This document shows positions 10,399 through 21,134 of a stretch of 64,000 nucleotides of DNA, piece after piece (positions within the stretch are counted from its first letter, which is position 1; every line of letters begins with the position of its first letter). Origin of the DNA: Eremomyces bilateralis CBS 781.70 (taxonomy: Eukaryota; Ascomycota; Dothideomycetes; Eremomycetales; Eremomycetaceae). The DNA lies in NCBI RefSeq assembly GCF_010015585.1, contig NW_022985072.1, positions 580,973 through 644,972 on the forward strand, in the 5' to 3' direction. Both the position numbers and the translations under genes were made by a program. The notes under the pieces were generated by a model. The model was not told the origin of the DNA, did no database searches, and worked only from the letters and a program-made list of their open reading frames with translations.

Positions 10399-12372
10399 AT
10401 GGCTTCCTCATGGATTATCCCCGGCATTGTCTTTGTCTTCACCACTTTGTATTATTGGTTTCGAAGGATAAATGTCGCCGGTCGCGCTCGACTACCACCA
10501 GGTCCCAAAGGCCTCCCTCTTGTTGGGAACCTGAATGATTTGCCAAAGCAGGGTGTGCTGGAAGCTCACCATTGGCTCAAGCATAAAAAGCAATATGGTT
10601 CGTGTAACTCGCCGACAACGTCTTGTAACCGGAGTCGTGAAATTATACTAAGCAATATGCTGGTGGTCTTTGATAGGCCCGATTAGCTCAGTAACTGTGA
10701 TGGGTCAAACCATCGTCATCATTAACGATTCGCGACTTGCATTTGAGGTCATGGAGAAACGGTCGGCCATCCATTCATCCAGACCTAAGCAACTCTTCGC
10801 TGGGGAAATGTGTGTCGAATTGCTCTCTACGATAATTTTCATCTGAGGATAACAAAATACTAACGTCCTGGGCTCTGTCATAGGGTGGGCTGGGAGAGCA
10901 CACTTGGCTTCTCCCCGTATAATAATCGGTTCCGGACTTACCGCAGGAATTTCGCCCGAATTATTGGCTCCAAGCCGTTAGCTGCACAATTCAACGACTT
11001 GCAAGAGGCGGAAGTCGGCCACTTCTTACTGCATGTACTTGACAAGCCAGAGGAGTTGGTTGATCATATAAAAAGGTCCCCCCCAACTTTCTCGCCTGTG
11101 TAAGCATGCTGGAAATTTGCCACTAACTCGTGCTGGTTTAGGGAGGCGGGTGCAATCATCTTGAAGATTTCCTATGACTATACGGCCGAATCGCATAAGA
11201 GGGACCCCCTCATCGATAATATTGGTGATGCCATGGACAAGTTCACTCAGGCTGCAGTACCGGGCGCCTTCATGGTTGACCTGATTCCTTTCTGTAAGTG
11301 ACCACTAGGCCTCTGTGCTGCCTTTGCTGAATAAATAAAGTGAGACATCTCCCAGACTGGGTGCCAGGTACTGGTTGGAAGAAGACAGCGCGTGAATGGA
11401 AAGCGCAACTCATGGACGTGACGGATAGGCCATATGCGTTTGTCAAACACAGGATGGCTCAAGGGAAGACCGAGCCGTCCTTTCTTTCAAAGCTGCTGGA
11501 GAAGAGCGACTCAGACCCGGAAGAGAAATTTACCAACAAGTTTTCGGCTTTTTCCTTATACGGGGCAGGCGCAGACACAGTGAGTCTCTTTTCCGTTGTT
11601 CGCCCTAAATTTCATGGTTAACGGGGTTCTGGTTACTTTAGACGGTGTCTGGACTGGCGTTCTTCTTCTTAGCGATGGCTCTCTTCCCCGACGCCCAAAG
11701 GAAGGCTCAAGCCGAGATCGATCGGGTCATCGGACCAGACAGACTCCCTACCGCCGAAGATCGAGAGAACCTACCATATATCGCTGCCACTGTGAAAGAG
11801 GTCCTACGCTGGAATCCCGTTGCGCCAATGGGTCTTCCGCATGGGACCACAGAGGACGACCTCTGCGAGGGCTACCTCATTCCTAAAGGGGCTATGGTTT
11901 TTGCAAACGTTTGGCGAGTAAAACCGCTTTTCCTTCAAAGGTGTTGCTGCGGAATTCGATCTAACGATTAAGTAGGCATTTTACGCATGATCCCAATGTC
12001 TATCATGACCCTATGACTTTTAAACCCGAACGATTCCTGCCGGTTGATGGCCATATGCCCGAGCCCGACCCGGCTATGTATGCATTCGGATTTGGACGAC
12101 GGATTTGCCCAGGCCGGATTCTCGCCGACAATACCCTGTATCTCAGCATTGCGCAGTCTCTGGCTGTGTTTAGCATCACCAAACCGGTTGAGAACGGGAA
12201 AGAAATTGAACCCGTCGTTAAACCTTTGCCTGGTGTGATCAGCCATCCGGCGCCTTTCCAGTGCACGATCAAGCCACGATCAAACCACCACGAGTCTTTG
12301 ATTCGTTCCATCGAGAAGACTCATCCATGGCAGGAAAGCGATGGTCCTGTTCTGGAGAGTATGTGCTATTAG
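10399..12372 (+). CDS. Cytochrome P450 monooxygenase
   Basis: Seven exons: 10399-10597, 10677-10809, 10884-11099 (or to 11075), 11142-11293, 11341-11579, 11642-11913, 11976-12372; about 535 aa (527 with the shorter exon 3). There is an N-terminal membrane anchor, then the proline hinge LPPGPKGLPLVGN. I-helix GAGADTTVS spans the intron-5 junction, the ExxR motif lies in VKEVLRWNP, a PERF-type motif in FKPERFLP, and the heme loop is FGFGRRICPG with the ligand Cys at about residue 448. It resembles fungal OrdA-like P450s; the substrate is unknown. Intron 6 (11914-11975) appears to use a GC donor (GCGAGT), because this junction restores the family-like reading NVW-HFTHDP. The exon-3 end is ambiguous between a GTAAGC donor leaving a 42-nt intron and a poor GTCCCC donor leaving 66 nt. 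Confidence 0.9.
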
Positions 12373-13255
12373 AATTTGGTATTGGGATCTGGACCGGCAA
12401 GATGTTGAACTCCTCCACAAGGAGTACAAATCGGCCCCGCGAAATGGAGGAAGCGGAAAAGGTTTACTGGCGCACTGCGATACAAGAACGCTGTCATCTA
12501 AGTATGAATTTTCTGCAGCGGTGCTTGCTCTTTGGTCTGCTTTTCGCTTGAGATTCCGGGTAGTGGAGTTCGCTTTCTTGATCTGCGATGATCTCCTCTG
12601 GAGGCCTCTCTGCTGTGCCTTGTGGATAGTTTGGGATAATTGGCAGCTCCACGATCGCGAGCCATGAGGAGCGCATTATCAAACTTCAAACTCTCAAACC
12701 ATGACATCACATCGGGATACGAATGAATGGATGTTAGTAGCAAAACACAATACGAAGAACGCGTGTCCAATACTGTAGCCGATATTTTCCTCCTGTTTCC
12801 AAATTCCAATGGGTCGTTTCTTCGGGTGTTGCAGTGGCTGCAAGGCATAGTAGAGCTGTGCTAATAATATAGACGTTGTGACGTTCTGGACCAGATATTT
12901 CAGCTTGAGTCTCGCTTCATTCAAAGGATGTTTCCCCGATTTTACTGATCAATTCCATCCTAGGTGCGAGAATGCGAGAGAGGAGGGCCGTAGCATAAAG
13001 AGTCTGCCTTGGTTGTGGCTCAGCAGAGGCGGTTCAGAACAAACATGGCATTGATGGGCGAGTGGTGCAGTTATGTACCTCGACAATGATATATCGGGAA
13101 GAGGAGCCGATCGACACCCGAAACCCCGTTTTGGGATATCAAGAGCTAGGAAGGTGATGTTATTGACATCAGCCATAGCCAAATATTACGATTTACGAAA
13201 TGACTCATGCTTGCCGTTTCTTGAGAGCAAGATACGAAATCGATGTCGTCGGATT
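12373..13255. other. Intergenic spacer
   Basis: No gene model is supported on either strand. Short open stretches have no domain or splice continuity. It holds the P450 3' flank and the distal promoter of the small secreted protein. Confidence 0.45.
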
Positions 13256-13261
13256 GGGGTA

Positions 13262-13267
13262 TATAAA
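13262..13267 (+). promoter_or_regulatory. TATA box of the small secreted protein gene
   Basis: GGGGTATATAAAGATGG contains a consensus TATAAA about 155 bp before the ATG at 13423. An in-between untranslated leader would be roughly 120 nt. A clear TATA box suggests regulated expression, which is an inference. Confidence 0.5.
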
Positions 13268-13422
13268 GATGGACGATCTAGGGTGAAGGAGACTCGAATC
13301 TCATCAGACAACATCAAAGCAAACGCAAGGAATATCTCAAAGCTCAAACCTCAGTCTTTACAGAGCCTTTACATTATCTCGATGAGATTCTCGACAATCC
13401 CTCAAACCTGAACATCTCTTTC

Positions 13423-13926
13423 TTGAAAATGCATTACGCCTCGATTCTCAACGTCCTCACTCTCATCTTTTCCTTCACTTCTGCAGCTCCGGTCGCCGAT
13501 CCTCAGCCTGAAGCAGCCGCTGCCCCCCAGTCCGACAGCGGTGGCTCTAGCATTGGAGGGCCATCAATTGGGGAACTGGCCTGGTGCTTGGTCCCATGGC
13601 ACTTGATCGCCTGCAACACCGCGAACAATCTCGCGGACACTGCGGCCGCAGAAGCCGGGAATCTCTACCCGCAGAGCTCCCTCCATAACGGCAAAGGCGA
13701 TGCGTTCCGCCACTGCTATTGGAACGCTCTCATGGTGATCGAAATTGGCGGAAGCGACGCGAAGAGCATCGCCGATAATCATGAGCAAGGATCGAGTGGG
13801 CGGGAGAAGGATATGGACTTGAAGAACAATGCGAGCGGCCGCAGGATTGGAAACGGGGCGACGAAGGAGGGGGCGAAGAATGGCTGCAAAGCCGCGGCGG
13901 ATAATGGCGATCTGGTCGTCCTTTGA
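13423..13926 (+). CDS. Small secreted protein with conserved RH / WN / HE / NN motifs
   Basis: A single 167-codon exon. The start at 13423 (MKMHYAS) or 13429 gives a clean signal peptide ending near SAAP. A low-complexity Ala/Pro/Gly/Ser stretch follows (residues 25-50). The conserved-looking core holds GKGDAFRHCYWNALM, then ADNHEQG, KDMDLKNNASGRRIGNG. This D-x-x-RH-x-x-WN ... HE ... MD-x-x-NN-x-x-G layout recalls a family of small domains found in bacterial and fungal secreted proteins (DUF6973-like, from memory, not verified). The invariant His, Glu and Asp could form an active or metal site, but that is inference. Cysteines at CLVPWHLIAC, HCYW and NGC would suit disulfides. It has its own TATA promoter and no partner gene next to it. 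Confidence 0.75.
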   Translation: MKMHYASILNVLTLIFSFTSAAPVADPQPEAAAAPQSDSGGSSIGGPSIGELAWCLVPWHLIACNTANNLADTAAAEAGNLYPQSSLHNGKGDAFRHCYWNALMVIEIGGSDAKSIADNHEQGSSGREKDMDLKNNASGRRIGNGATKEGAKNGCKAAADNGDLVVL

Positions 13927-16247
13927 TTGATGTCTACTGGATGGGTCTTGAGCCATACTTGAGCCTTTTATGCTCCATCGGATCATGTTTCGTGCTTGTT
14001 ACGTTCTATTGCATTGGTCCACCCCACTTCGTCCGGGAATGGTGTTTTCGGAGTTTACCAACTTTGTCATCCCCTTTCAAGCAAGTATCATGTACCTCTC
14101 GCATCCAATGAAGGTTTCGAGGTGACATTTCTGCTCTGGTCTTGTCTGTAAGTGACATTATATGAGAGCCTCCAATGATACTTACTACCGTAAGGTAGTT
14201 CAAGATGCCGAATGCTACCTCACCAGCACATTTCCGGTCCTCTAAACACCCACTTCATTAACACCTATACTCGATGAGCAAAACCTTTATGCTAAGGATC
14301 GTAAATGAGTACCTGTAGCACTTGAATGATGTAGAATTACCGCTTTGGGATTCACTAAAAGCTCGGAAGCCCAATCAAATTACCCTCTCGGCGTGAAGCG
14401 TAAGGTATCAAATCGACTAATGAAGCACGCACACCACTAGGACAGTTCTTACCGTATATTAACAGCAGTGTGCCGGTTCGCGTGACTAGATTTCCGTCTG
14501 TTAATTAGTATTCCATAAGCTACGAAGAAAGTCCGGTATTACTAATCAATTCTTTTATTTCCTGTACAATATGAGCGGAAACATGGTAAGAACACAAGCA
14601 CAAATGATAGCGTCGGTGGTAGCATGGGGCATCCAAGCAGGAACCCGCTTTTAACTGTGGCGGCAATAAGGTGAGCAGAGGGTAGTAGTGTGCTTGTGGC
14701 TCCCACTGGACGATCTCATGCACCTACGGAATACATCGTACCGAAATTCGCAAGTCGGCATCATGTTTCGAATGAAAGTCATCTAACATTCGCATGTAGT
14801 AGCGTTGAATTGTTTCCCGAAACCATCTCCTCGCGTGGGCCGTGGAAAGGATCTTAGGGGCTTTGGCAAGCCCCCTATTCCGATCCAGGGAGTGGAGAGT
14901 AGATCAGCACTGTGAGTTACTTTACAATGCATCCTGAATTACACCGAGTTAACCGCTTCGCAGTGGGAAGAGAAAGGCATCCCTTGGTGAACCATCGCGG
15001 TCCTCGAAGAGACAGTGTCCGAATTCCAATGAGATCCTGGTGCCCTGGGTGGCTCGACCACCACTGGACGACTGCGTCTGGAAAACAGACATGAATCAAC
15101 TATGTCCCGGGAGCTTCCTTGGTCGGAAGTGTGCGCGAACAGTTGTTTCTATAGTATTCACCTTTATCCTCGATACGCGAACCCAGATGTAAGTCGCTTC
15201 TACTATCCGCAGTCAGTTCATGAGTAATGTGGAATCCCTTTAGAATTTCGACTGCGATCTTCGATCGTGGCCCCATGTGGATACCTTCCGCGACGGTCCT
15301 GGCTGTCGACTAGGGACCTGGCGTTACTCGTTGATCCATCAGTGTTTCGTATGCAAAAGCTTGAAACCTACGGGCAAGATCGAGTGTCCTGAAATGGGGG
15401 TTTGCCCGAAATCTCACCGCCGCCAGGAGCTCATGAACACCATGTGGGACCGGTTCTCAGCTCATGTTGCGATGAATAATGAACGTTAGATGGCCTGTCA
15501 GTTCGAGGCAAATGCTAGTCAAGGGACGACGGAGGATCTCAATCCAGCCGATCGAGCCAAACGCGCAGCACGACGACGATGACTGGGAGATGTTGTCGAG
15601 AACCTGTTGTGGAGGGCGAGAGTCGGTCCATGGGTTGTTGGTAGTTCTTGTTGGAGAGATTCTGCGGACTCATGTCGTCGAACTATGGCAGTTCTATTCT
15701 GGTGCGGTTGATAGCGTGGATGGATACATGTCCTGATACTATGCCCGCATCGGGGACATTCGACAGTTGTCCTTGCGGTCATCTGCCGTCCATGAAGAGG
15801 AAGGAGAGAAGAAAGGCGAAAGGAGCGGGTTGTTCTGGCTACGATGGGCAATGGATGTAGTAATCACACGTTTCGAATCAAGTTCGCTCAACTCGCAAGC
15901 CAATATGCACGGTTGGATGTGATCTATCTCTATTGATCTCCCTAATTGTACAATGCCCGGGGCGATCTATGCTCAGGCGTTCCTGAATTGTGCATCTCTA
16001 TTCGCAATCCCCGCCCGGACTGCCGATCCAAAAACGGTCGTTTCTTCGTCCGATCCCTCCCCAAGCGCCGATGCCTACCGATAATAGACCGCTGCAACCA
16101 GCGGAGTGATTTCCCCCATCCTGACACCCTCCCTAGCCATCGCAGGATAGGGTTCTTCCACGCGACGCCATAGCCCGGTCGGCGCCGGTGCCATCATGCG
16201 GCTTCCGATGTTCTTCATGGTGTGACAAGCCCAGTGTCCATCACCGT
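13927..16247. other. Gene-poor region
   Basis: No convincing gene in 2.3 kb. A diverged repeat copy lies at 14565-14695. A 43-codon frame at 15953-16084 (MPGAIYAQAFLNCASLF) has a signal-like start but nothing else. Other open stretches of 60-110 codons have no domain and no splice continuity. Confidence 0.4.
14565..14695. repeat. Diverged dispersed repeat, copy B
   Basis: This is the partner of 5861-6000, in the same orientation. The best-kept block is TTTTAACTGTGGCGGCAAT at about 14650-14668, against TTTTTAACTGTGGCGTCAAT in copy A. Divergence is substantial, so the duplication is old or was altered by repeat-induced point mutation. Confidence 0.55.
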
Positions 16248-17501
16248 TCATCCCAGGTTATCGTTATTCAACGCCCGCTTCACCTTCCGGCACTTCACTT
16301 TTAGCAACCGCACGCTCTCCAAAAACAGTTCATCGCTCTCCAACTGCCCCGTGCTCTCGACGTGGTAGATGAAGTGATCCTGGATCCGCCCCAACTTCAC
16401 CTTATCCTTGAACTCGTCGTGCCGCAAGCACTCCCGACTAACCGTATCCTTCATCGGGTCCGCCACAATCGCCTTGAACTCCCCCTCGTGGCCCTCGTAG
16501 CCACTCCCCTCTCGGCTGGCCTCCTCGGCGGAGACGCGGTCGAGGGCGATAACGCCGCGGGGGAAGCAGCGGGCGAATTTCTTGGCGTCGGCAGCGAGGA
16601 TGGGGCGGAGGATGCGGATGTGCGGGAGGAGGCGGTAGGAGGCGGTGGCAACGGGTGAGAATTTGGCGTGGTCAGCGCCGATGCCTTTGATGCAGCGGAG
16701 CTCCATGTCGATTTCTTGGCCGGGGCGGAGTTTCGCTATCAGGATGTCGGGGTTAGCGGAGACGACGGGCACGCCGTTGAAGCGCTGCTCTTGTTGGCCG
16801 ATGGGTTCGAAGGTGAGGTGGTGGGCGTAGACTGGCGTCATGGATTAGCGTAGTTCGACATAGAGTAACATGCTTCATACCATTGGAGTCGATGTAGAGC
16901 TTCTTTGGGTCCGTCTCTCCCCGTGCTGCCAGATCTTTCCCGTTTGGTTGCCATTTGCACCGCACCTGGAGCTTGAGGACCACCGTATTATAGTCGTTCT
17001 CTTCACTGAACCCCTTTCTAAACCAATGTAGCCAACGCAGTCCCTCTGTGGAGCCTTTGAGAGGGATCAGCCCCAGACGATGCGCCAGGACCTCGTCCTG
17101 GATGATGGAGGTGTTGTTGAAGATGTAGACATTTTCGATGGCAAGGGACGGAACCTCTGCGATGAGAATCCGGCGGAATGCGTTGGCGATGGAGGCGTCG
17201 ACTCCAATGAGGGAGAAGGAGGAGTCGTACGGCTGGTTGGTGTGGAACTTGACTTTCAAATTCTGGAAAGAATCAGCCCTGTGTCTGGAAATGGCACACA
17301 ATTGGTACATACCTGATTAAACTCCTCCAGGTTCCAGGAATTGTCCTCTCCATAGTAGTGGCCGGGGAAGTCGGTGGAGGTGATATTGCTAACAGTCTCC
17401 GCGTTGACATTGACGATCTGTGGCAGTTAGACATTGTATATCCAATAGGGCGTAGTACCAACCTTTCTCTCTAGAATCTCTTCCTCATTTGCCTTCACCA
17501 T
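16248..17501 (-). CDS. rpc40: RNA polymerases I and III subunit AC40 (RPAC1)
   Basis: Four exons on the minus strand (17501-17463, 17417-17313, 17262-16881, 16831-16248) give 369 aa, close to the family length (about 335-350). It is an alpha-like subunit that pairs with AC19 in the assembly platform of Pol I and Pol III, in the nucleus. Family signatures are [20 protein letters not shown] at the N-terminus, [20 protein letters not shown] with the alpha motif, [31 protein letters not shown], and FEPIGQQ...[27 protein letters not shown]. All three introns (45, 50, 49 bp) are in phase. An alternative in-frame ATG at 17609 would add 36 residues; the inner ATG has the better fit to family length. 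It is divergent from the complex I gene. Confidence 0.93.
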
Positions 17502-17853
17502 GGTGCCTTCCGTAGTATCTTCCGTGAGATCTTCCGTGGGATCTTTGGTGGGATTAGCAGGGCGAAACCATTGCCAGTTGGAGGGGATAATTTTCGTGAA
17601 GAACGACATTGTCAATGCGGAAGGAACGATCGGAGCAGTCCACCGAGAATGGTTTAACCGAAGAATAACCGTTGCTGGAGCCTCTCCGCCTATGACAACC
17701 TCAACTTTGGAAATCCATGAGAAGGAACAAACAGCAGACAAGGCCAACTGTGCGGCATTGAATCTCGCCCGTCGCGTGCAACACATTTCGATTCACCTTC
17801 GGGCTCCCTCCTACGGACAGTCATCCATAGACAACTGACTGTCCCTGCCCACC
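17502..17853. promoter_or_regulatory. Shared divergent promoter of AC40 and complex I 49 kDa genes
   Basis: The two start codons are 352 bp apart and point away from each other, so this stretch must contain both promoters. No clear TATA box is visible for either gene, as is usual for housekeeping genes. If the longer AC40 start at 17609 is used, the shared stretch shrinks to about 244 bp. Confidence 0.55.
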
Positions 17854-19366
17854 ATGTCCGCTTCCGTCACCCGTGCTGCCCGGCACACCGCGAAGCAGCT
17901 CAGCTTGCGACCAAAGCGAGCCCAATGCCACTCCATCCTCCGAAATCAATTGCGAAGCATATCCCACACCTCAAGAAAGCAAGCCGAGCTATATGGCCCG
18001 ACTCGCTTGATCGCCACCGATGAACGCTTTGTCCCACCTGCCAACGACGCCGAGGGACCTCTACAGGGCGCTGCCGATCCTGCTGAACAGCTGGAGGGAC
18101 GAAAAGTCCGCCATTACACCGTCAACTTTGGGCCACAGCATCCGGCCGCGCACGGCGTGTTGCGGTTGATTTTGGAGCTGAATGGCGAGGAGATCGTGCG
18201 GGCGGATCCGCATGTCGGGCTGCTCCATCGCGGCACCGAGAAGCTGATCGAGTATCGGACGTATCTGCAGGCGTTGCCGTATTTCGATCGGCTGGACTAC
18301 GTCTCGATGATGACGAACGAGCAGTGCTACTCGCTTGCCGTGGAGAAGCTGCTGAACGTCGAGATTCCGGACCGGGCGAAATGGATCCGAACGTTGTTTG
18401 GGGAGATTACTCGCATTCTGAACCATCTCATGTCGGTCCTGTCCCACGCAATGGACGTTGGCGCGTTGACTCCTTTCCTGTGGGGCTTCGAGGAACGAGA
18501 GAAGCTTATGGTACGCACACGGGGGATCTAGGTCAACGATCAACTGCTAACCGCATCCAGGAATTCTACGAGCGTGTGTCCGGAGCTCGACTACACGCTG
18601 CCTACGTCCGACCAGGTGGCGTCAGCCAGGACATCCCGATCGGCCTCCTGGATGATATCTACCAATGGGCCACCCAATTCGGCGACCGTATCGACGAAAC
18701 CGAAGAGCTCCTGACCGATAACCGGATCTGGATCGGCCGCCTCAAAGGCATCGGCGTAGTCACCGCTGCCGAAGCCCTGAACTACTCGTTCACCGGCCCT
18801 ATGCTCCGCGGCTCGGGTGTGCCGTGGGACATCCGCAAGTCGCAGCCCTACGACGCCTACGACCAGGTGGAGTTCGACGTGCCCGTCGGCGTCAATGGCG
18901 ACTGCTACGACCGCTATCTCGTCCGTATGGAGGAGTTCCGCCAGTCGCTGCGCATCATCCATCAATGCTTGAACAAGATGCCGCCCGGCCCGGTCAAGGT
19001 CGAGGACTACAAGATTTCGCCACCCCCGCGCGCGGCTATGAAGGAGAATATGGAGGCGCTGATTCATCACTTTTTGCTGTTCAGCAAGGGCTACGCGGTG
19101 CCGCCGGGTGAGACGTATAGTGCCATTGAGGCACCGAAGGGGGAGATGGGAGTCTATCTGATCAGTGATGGAACTGAGAGGCCGTATCGATGCCACATCC
19201 GCGCACCCGGGTTCGCTCATTTGGGGTGCCTGGATCAGTTGTCAAGAGGGCATCTTCTGGCTGACGTGGTGGCGGTCATTGGCACGTCGGATCTGGTACG
19301 TGTCCGTCCTCAATATTCAAGTGTTTTACTAACGTTGTCTAGGTGTTCGGTGAGATTGATCGATGA
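17854..19366 (+). CDS. nuo49: NADH:ubiquinone oxidoreductase 49 kDa subunit (complex I)
   Basis: Three exons (17854-18510, 18561-19295, 19343-19366) give 471 aa. It is a core subunit of mitochondrial complex I, homologous to bacterial NuoD, lining the quinone pocket with the PSST subunit. A basic, Arg/Ser-rich mitochondrial presequence covers about residues 1-45. Core signatures are [91 protein letters not shown] and [17 protein letters not shown]. The last exon is tiny (VFGEIDR and stop) but supplies the invariant C-terminus, which confirms the 47-bp final intron. It converges on the dehydratase gene 113 bp away. Confidence 0.95.
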
Positions 19367-19478
19367 AAAGGTGGTAGAGGACTTGATTCCGTGGCTTTGT
19401 AAATACACTTGCGACATTGGCGTCTGCCGGATGGTGACCTGTATAACTATTCGACGGGTCGCCAAATAGCGAACATCT

Positions 19479-20721
19479 TCAACGTTCATCCTCGTTCTCT
19501 TCCTTCGCGAACAGTTTCCCGATCGCTTCAACCGTGGTATTCCCACCACTAAAGACCACACAGATATTCCACCCCTGCTCCCCCCCCTCCTGCTCCACCC
19601 GTCGCCGGAAGTCCTCGTTGAACAGCACCACCGCAAGCGGCACCGCCGACGACGGCTCAATGACCACCTTCATCCGCTCCAGTACCAACCTCATCGCCGC
19701 CAGGATCTGCCCCTCCGTCACCGCAAACACCCCCCCAACCTTCTCCCTGTCGCTAATCACACTCCACGGATACACCCCCACTGGTGTCCGCAACCCATCC
19801 GCAATCGTAAGCGTTTTGACTTCCGTAACCCGCTCCGGCGGGTCAGCAGCGAGTCCTCTCCTCCCATCATCTCCCCCCTGAAACGACGGCTCGGCTCCAA
19901 ACACGCGGATCCCCGTCCCAGATAACGCGGTTGCAATCCCCGACAGCATCCCCCCGCCCCCCAGCGGCGCAACCACCGCGTCCAACTTCCCCCCGCTCCC
20001 CGCGTCCAACATCAAACCCACCTGCTCCTCCACCTCCAGAGCCAGCGTCCCCTGCCCAAGGATAATATACGGATGATCATACGGCGGGACCATTGTCGCT
20101 CCCGTCCTTGCCATCACCTCCGCCGCGACGGCTTCCCGCTCGGGGGCCGTGGAGCCGCTGAAGACGATCTCGGCGCCGTGGCTGCGGGTGGCAGCGATCT
20201 TGTTGGGCATGCTGATGCGCGGCATGACGATGTAGGCGGGGGCACCGCGGCGCTTGGCGGCGAGAGCGAGGGCGGCGGCGTGGTTTCCTGAGGGGAGGTG
20301 AGATTTGGGAATATGGCGTGGACAGACAATTGGGTAGAGGGGTTCAAATATAGGAGAGAAGCATAGGCAGAAGCTGGGGAATTGAATCGATTAGTAAAAT
20401 ACCTGAACTATGCGTGACCACCCCCTTCGCCAACTCCTCATCTCCCAGCCGCTGCAAGAAACTCGTCGCCCCACGCAGCTTAAAGGCGCCGATCGTCTGT
20501 AGATTTTCGCACTTAAAAAACAGATTAATTTTTGGACGAGCCGGATCTCTCCCTATCCATTCCGTTCTCGCCAACGCCTCCGCAGACTGCGGGGTGGAGG
20601 CGAGGGCGGAGAGGGTGGTGCATGTCAGGATGGGGGTGCGCTTGATGAAGTCGCGGATGAGGAGGTGGGTTTTTTGGGCTTCGGAGCGGATGAGGGGGGG
20701 GAGGGTGTCGACTTGCACCAT
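19479..20721 (-). CDS. PLP-dependent serine/threonine dehydratase (serine racemase-like)
   Basis: Two exons (20721-20403 and 20287-19479) joined across a 115-bp intron give 375 aa. This is a fold-type II pyridoxal-phosphate enzyme that deaminates L-serine or L-threonine to a keto acid, or racemises serine. Visible motifs are FFKCENLQTIGAFKLRGA (PLP-binding Lys in FKLRG), the SGNHA substrate loop rebuilt exactly at the splice junction, the PLP phosphate-binding GGGGMLSG, and a C-terminal VVFSGGNT. No C-terminal ACT regulatory domain is present, which favours the catabolic/serine racemase group over biosynthetic threonine deaminase. Several runs of C/G occur in the gene, making the DNA locally very GC-rich. 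Confidence 0.9.
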
Positions 20722-21134
20722 CTTTATTATTTACATTCAAATTCGAAATCTATTGGGATCTATTCGTGTAGATAGGAATTGGATTTCGCGATGGCGACAT
20801 TGACTGATCGTGGATGGAGGGACATTCAATTTGATAGTGAGGTGTCAAGGCTGCAAGACCCTGGATATTTCAGGCATCCAGTCTCATTTCTTAGCGTACC
20901 AAACCCCCCTGTAGAAAAAGTTGCCCCCAGCCGCGAAAACTCCAGTTGCGCTGTTAAACATCGATATCTGGAAACTTTCCATCACCAGACTTCCTACCAT
21001 CTACTATTCACTCGAGTAGAATTCATTCACTCGATACCCAGTATTCTTTTCTCGACGTTCTTTCATTGATTATCGTCATCTAATTGCCTCTCGCTTGACC
21101 TTCCCTCCACCTCCTTTCCTCTCAGGTCGCCGAT
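20722..21134. promoter_or_regulatory. Divergent intergenic region, dehydratase / helicase
   Basis: 413 bp between two genes that are transcribed away from each other, so it should hold both promoters. No distinct TATA box or other motif is clear. Confidence 0.4.

Noticed and set aside
7951-13926. Receptor, P450 and small secreted protein considered as a secondary-metabolite cluster
   Set aside because: No backbone enzyme (polyketide synthase, NRPS, terpene cyclase) or cluster transcription factor lies nearby.
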